Source: SIG440 sp045631525 (lineage in GTDB: Bacteria > Bacillota > Clostridia > Monoglobales > Monoglobaceae). From it: a stretch of DNA of 64,000 bases. A model generated the notes under the pieces. It was not told where the DNA came from. It searched no databases and saw nothing but the letters and a program-made list of their open reading frames with translations. A program made the position numbers and the translations under genes. Shown in pieces: positions 58,139-64,000 of the stretch (its first letter is position 1; every line of letters begins with the position of its first letter). The stretch is from contig JAZQUY010000008.1 in the NCBI GenBank assembly GCA_045631525.1, forward strand, positions 1-64,000, written 5' to 3'.

Positions 58139-58936
58139 CTATTTATATTTTTTCACTGCATCATCAAGCTTTTTTATTGCTTCCCCTGCCCGACGGTAAT
58201 ATTCCTGAGGCGAGAAATCATCATAACGTTTACTCTCGCTCCTGAACACCTCAAGCATCAGTGTTCCGCCAAAGTGATAATCTGCCAAAGTCTTTGCCAC
58301 ATAATCGAAGTCGCATATCCCGTCATAGGGCAAAAGGTGCTCATCCTCATCCTGAACGTGATGATTGTCATGGATATGCACCGCACTGAGTCTTTCGCCA
58401 AAAAATGGCATATAATGTCTGCCGTTTGTAAAGCACCCCTCGTGTCCCACATCCCAGCAAAATCCTGCCGAGGCATGCTGTTCAAGGACTGATGCAAGAT
58501 TTGCAACAAATCTCTGATTTTCAAAAGCAAGGGTTACATTCTTTTTTTCGGCATACTCCACAAGTTTTTTGAATCTATAATTTCCTATATCAGAAATAAC
58601 AGGCGCAGGTCTTCCCGAAGAAAGATGCACCACAGCAACAGGTATATCATAGTCTCCGCAACAATCAACGGTCTCACAAAGTCTCGCCAGCATCTTGTCC
58701 CCGTCGCTACCTGCCTTCCATATAGTGTTTATTCCATCGAAAGGAGCATGAAGTGTGTCAAACACAATACCGCTTCGTTTCACCTTGTCAACAAGATTGT
58801 CAGTCAAAAGCGGCGAGTCACCCAGAAAAAAGGTGTGTCCAAAACCGTTTTCTTTCATAAGTTCAATCTGTCCGTCTATGTCAAGCATTTGTCCGTCGTC
58901 ATAACAAAACAAGTTTATTCCTTTTTCCACAATCAA
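58139..58936 (-). CDS. sugar phosphate isomerase/epimerase-like TIM barrel
   Basis: 265 residues of the xylose-isomerase-like (AP endonuclease 2) superfamily. Likely metal ligands are the Glu in LAFENQRF, the Asp/His in FCWDVGHEG, the His of AVHIHDNHH and the Glu of MLEVFRSES. Family members include sugar epimerases, isomerases and endonuclease IV; the substrate cannot be told here. Monocistronic with a terminator. Confidence 0.85.
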   Translation of the reverse strand: MIVEKGINLFCYDDGQMLDIDGQIELMKENGFGHTFFLGDSPLLTDNLVDKVKRSGIVFDTLHAPFDGINTIWKAGSDGDKMLARLCETVDCCGDYDIPVAVVHLSSGRPAPVISDIGNYRFKKLVEYAEKKNVTLAFENQRFVANLASVLEQHASAGFCWDVGHEGCFTNGRHYMPFFGERLSAVHIHDNHHVQDEDEHLLPYDGICDFDYVAKTLADYHFGGTLMLEVFRSESKRYDDFSPQEYYRRAGEAIKKLDDAVKKYK

Positions 58937-58973
58937 TCACCTCTTTTTTAATTCATTATAAAACAATGCCTTT

Positions 58974-60329
58974 TCAACTACTTTTGTTCGTTCTGACACT
59001 CTTTTCCCTGCGACATAGTAGCACACAACACTCCACATGCGGTGTCCTCGGGAACATATCAACGGGCTGAACAACCTCAGTTCTATATCCCAAATCCTCA
59101 AGTATTCTCAAATCTCTTGCAAGGGTCGAGGGCTTGCAGGATACATAAACAATTCTTTTTACACCTGTTCTTGCCACGGTTTTAAGAAGACTCTCTGCGC
59201 ATCCTTTTCGGGGCGGGTCAAGAATAACTACATCAGGCTTTTTGTCTTTAAGCCTTGGCGCCATTTCTTCCGCTGTGCCACAATAATACTCAGCATTTTC
59301 TATGCTGTTGAGTTTCATATTTTCCTTGGCGTTCTGAATAGCTTCGGGAACCACCTCAATGCCCACAATCTTTTTGGCACCATTCGCCAGATACTGACCT
59401 ATTGTTCCTATCCCGCAGTACAAATCCCAAACAATTTCTTTGCCTGAAAGATTTGCAAATTCTTTAACCTTGTCATAAAGGACCTCCGTCTGCTTTTTGT
59501 TCACCTGATAAAAAGAAAGAGGGGAAATCCTGAACTTAATATCTCCAATGCTGTCAATTATATAATCTTTGCCCCAAAGAGTAACAAACTTTTTCCCCAG
59601 AACAACATTGGTTTTTTTGCTGTTTATATTGAGTAACACTCCCGAAAGCCCATTCACTTCTGCTTTTAATATTTCAACCAATTCTTCCGCAAAAGGAAGC
59701 TTCTCACTTGTAGCAACAATAGCAACCACACAACCGCTATCGCCATTTCGGGTGTAGATATGACGTATCAATCCTTTGCCCGTTTCTTCATCATAGGGTG
59801 AAACACTGTACTGCCTCATCCATTTTCGAACCGCCGCCAAAACCTTGGGGTTTTCAGCACCTTGAATAATGCACCGATTCATATCAATAACCCTGTGACT
59901 GTTCTGGGCATAAATGCCGATTCCATCCTTTGACACGGGGAACTGCCCTTTGTTGCGATATCCCCGAATCTCACTGCATCCGATAACATCCTTGACCTCG
60001 GCAGAAATTTTGCCAAGACGCGTCAGGCAATCTTCCACCTTTTGGGTCTTATATTCAAGCTCTTTTTCATATTCGGTATTCCAGAATCTGCATCCACCAC
60101 ACTTGTAAAAATATTCACATTCAGCCTTGATGCGATAAGGAGACGGCGCCACAACCTCCAGAAGTTTTCCAAAGGCATAGCTTTTCATAACCTTTACGAT
60201 TATCCCACGGACTTTCTCGCCCAAAAGAGCATAGGGAACAAAAACCGCCATGCCATCCATTCTTCCTACGCCATCGCCGTCGTCGGTTGTTCCTGTAATT
60301 TCAATTTCAAAAATATCGTTCTTTTTCAT
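58974..60329 (-). CDS. rlmD: TrmA/RlmD-family RNA (uracil-5-)-methyltransferase
   Basis: 451 residues from the ATG that overlaps the recR stop as ATGA; a GTG at 60344 is also in frame. Layout: TRAM domain (about 1-58), a 4Fe-4S motif CEYFYKCGGC (about 71-80), a central domain and a SAM methyltransferase domain with DLYCGIGTIGQYLA, VILDPPRKGC and the catalytic Cys in VYVSCKPSTLARDL. It makes m5U in 23S rRNA; target position (747 or 1939) is not decidable by eye. Confidence 0.93.
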   Translation of the reverse strand: MKKNDIFEIEITGTTDDGDGVGRMDGMAVFVPYALLGEKVRGIIVKVMKSYAFGKLLEVVAPSPYRIKAECEYFYKCGGCRFWNTEYEKELEYKTQKVEDCLTRLGKISAEVKDVIGCSEIRGYRNKGQFPVSKDGIGIYAQNSHRVIDMNRCIIQGAENPKVLAAVRKWMRQYSVSPYDEETGKGLIRHIYTRNGDSGCVVAIVATSEKLPFAEELVEILKAEVNGLSGVLLNINSKKTNVVLGKKFVTLWGKDYIIDSIGDIKFRISPLSFYQVNKKQTEVLYDKVKEFANLSGKEIVWDLYCGIGTIGQYLANGAKKIVGIEVVPEAIQNAKENMKLNSIENAEYYCGTAEEMAPRLKDKKPDVVILDPPRKGCAESLLKTVARTGVKRIVYVSCKPSTLARDLRILEDLGYRTEVVQPVDMFPRTPHVECCVLLCRREKSVRTNKSS

Positions 60330-60925
60330 AGTTCCACACGCCACTGAATTGCCTTTGCCAAGGTCATTTCGTCAGCAAACTCAAGCTCACCGCCCACGGG
60401 AACTCCGTGAGCAATCCTCGTCACCTTGATACCAAAAGGCTTTATAAGTTTTGAAATATACATAGCCGTTGTTTCGCCCTCAAGGTTGGGGTTTGTCGCC
60501 ATAATAACCTCACAGACTGTGCCCTCTGCAATTCTTGTCATAAGCTCTTTTATTCTTATGTCCTCAGGACCTATATTATCCATAGGTGAAATCGCACCGT
60601 GGAGAACGTGATACGTCCCTTTGAACTCATTGGTCTTTTCCATTTGAATAACATCTCTGGGATTTTCGACAACACAAATAACGCCCTTGTCACGTGCAGG
60701 ATTTTTGCATACACTGCAAACGTCCTTGTCGGAAAAATTCTGACAGATTTTGCAGTAAGAAATCTTTTCCTTGGCATCAACAATAGCATTTGCAAATTTC
60801 TGTGCAGATTCTTTGGGAAGATTCAGCACGTGATATGCAAGTCTCTGTGCCGTTTTGCTGCCTATCCCAGGCAGCTTTTGAAATTCCTCTATTAGATTTT
60901 GAAGTGGCGAAACATAATAATCCAT
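60326..60925 (-). CDS. recR: recombination mediator RecR
   Basis: 199 residues. Helix-hairpin-helix (LPGIGSKTAQRLAYHVL), zinc motif CKICQNFSDKDVCSVC (about 57-72), Toprim domain (ICVVENPRDV...MATNPNLEGE) and the C-terminal RIAHGVPVGGELEFADEMTL. RecR works with RecF and RecO to load RecA on gaps. The ATG at 60925 is favoured over a TTG two codons earlier. Confidence 0.97.
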   Translation of the reverse strand: MDYYVSPLQNLIEEFQKLPGIGSKTAQRLAYHVLNLPKESAQKFANAIVDAKEKISYCKICQNFSDKDVCSVCKNPARDKGVICVVENPRDVIQMEKTNEFKGTYHVLHGAISPMDNIGPEDIRIKELMTRIAEGTVCEVIMATNPNLEGETTAMYISKLIKPFGIKVTRIAHGVPVGGELEFADEMTLAKAIQWRVEL

Positions 60926-60949
60926 TTTCAAAAAATCCTTTCAACAGAA

Positions 60950-61011
60950 AAAATCTGCCTCCGAAATCGGTATGGCCTGGGCGTTCTAAGCGCCAAAGCA
61001 CAGCAGATTTT
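60950..61011 (-). terminator. branched terminator-like structure before recR
   Basis: Outer stem GCAGATTTT (61003-61011) with AAAATCTGC (60950-60958), enclosing two small hairpins (CCGA/TCGG at 60961-60970 and GGCG/CGCC at 60980-60994), followed on the minus strand by TTTTTTCTG. It ends the gene at 61028; the three-way-junction shape is unusual for a plain terminator. Confidence 0.7.
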
Positions 61012-61027
61012 GTCCAAAGTACTGTTC

Positions 61028-61471
61028 TTATTTCACAAATTCAAGAGTGTTTGTTTCTGCATCAAACTTAGCATCAAAACCAAAGTAGGAAGCAGCAACG
61101 CTGGCGGGCATATAGGTTCTGCCCTGCTCATTATTGAGGAACACCGCCTTTTCCATCTCAACCTTGTTGCCTTCTTCAATGAGGTTTGCAAAGAACAGAT
61201 TGTTGTCCACCTGAAGAACAATCATAGAACCCTTTTCGTCAGCACCCATAACAAGACGTTCTGCATCTGTCCATTCTATCTGATAGCCAAAATGTTCAAA
61301 TATAAATCTGATAGGAATAAACACAGTATCCTCAACGGTTGTAACCTCTCCAAAGCCCTCTGCTATTTTCACTTTTTCACCGTCAATAACAACTTCATTG
61401 GATGCAGCAAAAGCCGAAACCGAGCCGAGCAACACACAAACAAATAAAACAAGTGAAACAAATTTTTTCAT
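61028..61471 (-). CDS. secreted copper-amine-oxidase-N-terminal domain protein
   Basis: 147 residues. Signal peptide (MKKFVSLVLFVCVLLGSVSA, FAA) then one CuAO_N-type domain (VFIPIRFIFEHFGYQIEW and RTYMPASVAASYFGFDAKF). The domain is common in secreted clostridial proteins and is thought to aid wall or protein interaction; no copper oxidase activity is implied. It lies between metK and recR, 28 nt after metK. Confidence 0.9.
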   Translation of the reverse strand: MKKFVSLVLFVCVLLGSVSAFAASNEVVIDGEKVKIAEGFGEVTTVEDTVFIPIRFIFEHFGYQIEWTDAERLVMGADEKGSMIVLQVDNNLFFANLIEEGNKVEMEKAVFLNNEQGRTYMPASVAASYFGFDAKFDAETNTLEFVK

Positions 61472-61498
61472 AACAAACTAACCTCCAAATTTTTCAAT

Positions 61499-62683
61499 TT
61501 AAGCCTTCGCCATTTCTTGAATAAGTTGTGCCTTATCCGTCTTCTCCCAGGGAAGATCAATATCACATCTTCCAAAGTGACCATAAGCCGCTGTCTGCTT
61601 GTAAATAGGACGTCTGAGGTCAAGCATATTTATGATTCCGCTGGGAGTAAGGTCAAACACCTTTTCCACAATTTCAGAAATTTTTTCCTCGCTGATTTTT
61701 CCTGTACCGAAAGTATCAATTCTGAGAGATACAGGCTTTGCCACACCGATTGAATAAGCAAGCTGTACCTCACAGGATTTTGCAAGACCTGCCGCCACAA
61801 CGTTCTTCGCCACATATCTTGCTGCATATGCTGCACTTCGGTCAACTTTCGTGGGGTCTTTTCCCGAAAAAGCACCGCCGCCGTGACGTGCATATCCACC
61901 ATAGGTGTCAACAATAATTTTTCTTCCGGTATGACCTGAGTCACCCTGAGGCCCGCCGATAACAAATCTTCCTGTTGGATTGATAAAAATCTTTGTTTCC
62001 TCATCCATAAGTTTTCCTGGAACAGTTGTGCGGATAACCTTTTCTTCAATATCACGCCTCAAGGTTTCCATTGGCACATTTTCATCGTGCTGGCTTGAAA
62101 CCACCACCGCTTCAATGCGCTTAACAGTTCCGTCTTCGTTATACTCCGCCGTAACCTGTGTCTTTCCGTCAGGTCTGAGATAAGGCAAAGTTCCGTTTTT
62201 TCTCACCTCAGTGAGTTTTCTTGCCATTCTGTGAGCAAGGTCAATAGAAAGCGGCATAAAGCTTTCGGTTTCGTCACAGGCAAAGCCAAACATCATACCC
62301 TGGTCGCCTGCACCAAGACCTTTTTCCGCATCACCCTCTTTTGACTCAAGAGCTTCGTCAACGCCGAGAGCAATATCTGGTGACTGCTTGTCAAGGGCAC
62401 AGATAACGCCGCAGGTGTCGCAGTCAAAACCATATTTTGCACGGGTATAACCTACTTCGCGAACAGCCTCTCTGACAATATGCTGAATATCAATGTTTGC
62501 AGTTGTGCTTATTTCGCCAACCACAACAACAAGACCGGTAGTAACAGTAACCTCACAGGCAACACGTGCCATGGGGTCCTGTTCATAAATCGCATCAAGA
62601 ACAGCATCCGAAATTATATCGGAAATTTTGTCAGGATGCCCTTCGGTAACAGATTCTGAAGTAAACAGCTTTTTGTATCCCAT
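61499..62683 (-). CDS. metK: S-adenosylmethionine synthetase
   Basis: 394 residues. Motifs SESVTEGHPDKISDIISDA (start), GAGDQGMMFGFA and GGGAFSGKDPTKVDRSAAYAA. It makes SAM from methionine and ATP, the donor for RsmD, RlmD and MiaB here. Own consensus promoter; no S-box or other SAM riboswitch motif is seen in the leader. GGAGG precedes the ATG. Confidence 0.98.
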   Translation of the reverse strand: MGYKKLFTSESVTEGHPDKISDIISDAVLDAIYEQDPMARVACEVTVTTGLVVVVGEISTTANIDIQHIVREAVREVGYTRAKYGFDCDTCGVICALDKQSPDIALGVDEALESKEGDAEKGLGAGDQGMMFGFACDETESFMPLSIDLAHRMARKLTEVRKNGTLPYLRPDGKTQVTAEYNEDGTVKRIEAVVVSSQHDENVPMETLRRDIEEKVIRTTVPGKLMDEETKIFINPTGRFVIGGPQGDSGHTGRKIIVDTYGGYARHGGGAFSGKDPTKVDRSAAYAARYVAKNVVAAGLAKSCEVQLAYSIGVAKPVSLRIDTFGTGKISEEKISEIVEKVFDLTPSGIINMLDLRRPIYKQTAAYGHFGRCDIDLPWEKTDKAQLIQEMAKA

Positions 62684-62771
62684 TTGTTTTTCCTCCTATG
62701 TCTATCGCCTTTGTATAAAGACGTTGTAAAATCAATATCACAAAATGCTTATACACATTCTCTCATTATGC

Positions 62772-62800
62772 ATTATACCTTTTTTTACGCCTCATGTCAA
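62772..62800 (-). promoter_or_regulatory. promoter of metK
   Basis: Minus strand: perfect TTGACA (62795-62800), 17-nt spacer, perfect TATAAT (62772-62777), giving a leader of about 80 nt. Confidence 0.9.
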
Positions 62801-62841
62801 CCATAAAAACCCTATATTTCAACAGATTTCCCCCAAATCTC

Positions 62842-62870
62842 TTGACAATGTTTTGCAAAAATTATAAAAT
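62842..62870 (+). promoter_or_regulatory. promoter of the ECF S-component gene
   Basis: TTGACA (62842-62847), 17-nt spacer, TAAAAT (62865-62870), about 40 nt before the ATG. Confidence 0.82.
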
Positions 62871-62911
62871 ATTACAAAACACAACAATAATTTTTTCAGG
62901 AGATGTTCATT

Positions 62912-63451
62912 ATGAAAAAAAGCTTCAACACCCGCGATATGGCTATCACCGCTTTGCTTATTGCATTTGGGATTATCATTCCCACCATGTTCAGCGGTCT
63001 CAGAGTATACATTCCGCCGTTTTCGGCTACTCTCACTGCTCACGTTCCCGTTTTTGTGGCTATGTTCATTTCGCCTATGTCCGCAATCTTTACATCTATC
63101 GGCACAACCGTAGGCTTCATTTTTGCAGGTCTTGACCCGGCTGTTACCGCACGAGCTTTTTCGCATATCATTTTTGCGATTGTTGGTGCTCTTATGATTA
63201 AGAAAAACAACAGCATTATCTTGGTTGGGGCTGTTACTATGATACTTCACGCACTCTTTGAAGCACTTGTTTCACTGCTTTTCCTAAGCACTGGCTGGTC
63301 AGCATCAAACGGAAATGTGTATTACATAGCTTTTTACGTTACCGGTATAGGAACTCTTATTCATCATATAATAGACTATATAATAGCAATCATATTGGTT
63401 TCTGCCCTTTCAAGAACAAAGGCAATCGGAAAACTGCCCCGTCTTTTCTAA
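62912..63451 (+). CDS. ECF transporter S component (possibly niacin type)
   Basis: 179 residues from the ATG with CAGGAGA 8 nt upstream; an ATG at 62903 overlaps that site. About six hydrophobic segments with an S-component pattern: AITALLIAFGIIIPTMFSG, VYIPPFSATLTAHVPVFVAM, and DPAVTARAFSHIIFAIVGAL. The HVP-x-FVAMF region recalls NiaX-type niacin S components, but vitamin specificity cannot be settled by eye and no riboswitch is seen. Followed 20 nt later by the rubredoxin gene. Confidence 0.82.
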   Translation: MKKSFNTRDMAITALLIAFGIIIPTMFSGLRVYIPPFSATLTAHVPVFVAMFISPMSAIFTSIGTTVGFIFAGLDPAVTARAFSHIIFAIVGALMIKKNNSIILVGAVTMILHALFEALVSLLFLSTGWSASNGNVYYIAFYVTGIGTLIHHIIDYIIAIILVSALSRTKAIGKLPRLF

Positions 63452-63471
63452 ATCCATGAAGGAGTGATATT

Positions 63472-64000
63472 ATGGCAAACATAGAAAACAGTGCCCTTTT
63501 CAAAATAAGTTACGGCCTTTTTGTTGTCACTTCAAATGACGGCACACGTGACAACGGCCTCATTGTGAACACCGTTTCTCAAATCACCGACACGCCCCTT
63601 CGGGTTGCTGTTGCTGTCAACAAGAAGAACTATTCACATGACGTTATCAAAGAAACAAAGAAAATGAACGTCTGCTGTCTGTCTGTAGATGCACCATTTT
63701 CTATTTTTGAAACCTTCGGTTTCAAAAGCGGACGGGATACCGACAAATTTGACGGCATAAATCCTCTTCGCTCGGAAAACGGACTTGCAGTTCTGCCTGA
63801 ATTTATCAACAGCTTTATCTCGCTCGAGGTTGAAAGCTATATAGATATGGACTCTCACGGAATGTTTATTTGTACTGTCACCGAAGCGAAAACCATATCC
63901 GATAAAGAAAGTATGACCTACACATATTATCAAAAAAACGTAAAACCAAAGCCCGAGGCGACCAAATCCAAAGGTTATGTCTGCAAGATTTGCGGATATG
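63472..64000 (+). CDS. flavin reductase-rubredoxin fusion (high-molecular-weight rubredoxin), partial
   Basis: 176 codons are visible; the gene runs off the right edge. An FMN-binding flavin-reductase domain (about 1-150: ALFKISYGLFVVTSNDGTRD, LIVNTVSQIT, PLRVAVAVNKKNYSHD) is joined by a short Lys/Pro linker to the start of a rubredoxin domain (YVCKICGY, first Cys pair). Such Hrb proteins pass electrons to flavodiiron proteins that reduce oxygen or NO in anaerobes such as Moorella. AAGGAG lies 7 nt before the ATG. Confidence 0.92.
   Translation, partial: MANIENSALFKISYGLFVVTSNDGTRDNGLIVNTVSQITDTPLRVAVAVNKKNYSHDVIKETKKMNVCCLSVDAPFSIFETFGFKSGRDTDKFDGINPLRSENGLAVLPEFINSFISLEVESYIDMDSHGMFICTVTEAKTISDKESMTYTYYQKNVKPKPEATKSKGYVCKICGY

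Noticed and set aside
62684..62800. SAM riboswitch upstream of metK
   Set aside because: The leader after the promoter is about 80 nt, AT-rich, with no S-box core motifs and no terminator.

Overview
The window reads as chromosome of a low-to-mid-GC, endospore-forming Clostridia-type Bacillota with a proteinaceous surface layer. The sporulation genes (yabP, yabQ, spoVAC/D/E, spoIIP) establish a spore former. Three large secreted proteins with S-layer-homology (SLH) domains point to an S-layer. Classic Bacillota neighbourhoods are kept (yabP-yabQ-divIC-yabR, sepF-ylmH-divIVA-lspA-rluD, miaB-ylbF/ymcA-mutS-mutL). Genus cannot be fixed from sequence alone. TTG and GTG starts backed by clear ribosome binding sites are common. 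No phage, insertion sequence, integrase or CRISPR array was seen.

Layout. 1-1000: edge of a lipoprotein gene, an AT-rich gap, and an unusual run of back-to-back hairpins with a tiny SD-in-loop reading frame. 990-5708 (minus): yebC, stomatin/NfeD pair, the yabP-yabQ-divIC-yabR cluster and a mecA-like adaptor gene. 5860-6110 (plus): a stand-alone small RNA unit with strong promoter and terminator, probably 6S RNA. 6212-9828 (plus): rsmD-coaD-coiled-coil gene, then a tetrahydrofolate riboswitch with terminator controlling folT-folC. 9909-12091: tRNA-Gly and a DUF4838 protein. 12139-17150: two divergent SLH genes. 17253-21332: small membrane protein, SLOG protein, LrgAB, PAP2 phosphatase, small export protein, ApbE. 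21473-28818 (plus): a tightly packed surface-polysaccharide-like operon (MurJ flippase, O-antigen-ligase-type protein, GT4 glycosyltransferase, two DUF4330 proteins, ABC exporter).

47147 down to 28865 (minus): an 18-kb run of fifteen genes mixing tRNA modification (miaB, miaA), mismatch repair (mutS, mutL), cell division/growth (sepF, ylmH, divIVA, an HlyD-like adaptor), lipoprotein processing (lspA), pseudouridylation and nucleotide excision repair (uvrB, uvrA) plus radC. 49097-47250: spoVAC-D-E behind a sigma-G-like promoter. 50648-49212: malQ. 53965-50831: the largest SLH protein, with a strong promoter and a 5' UTR carrying a palindromic repeat. 55700-54390 trmFO; 56679-55771 an M14 peptidase and 58010-56811 spoIIP, both behind sigma-E-like promoters; then a TIM-barrel isomerase, a TrmA/RlmD-type methyltransferase, recR, a copper-amine-oxidase-N domain protein and metK. 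62912-64000 (plus): an ECF transporter S component and a flavin-reductase/rubredoxin protein cut by the window edge.

The most interesting unexplained items are the tandem-hairpin locus at 628-870, the DUF4330-containing surface-polymer module at 21.5-28.8 kb, the shared architecture of the two big SLH proteins, and the sigma-E-like promoter in front of a cytoplasmic-looking M14 peptidase. All promoter, riboswitch and small RNA calls are by eye; no database search was possible.
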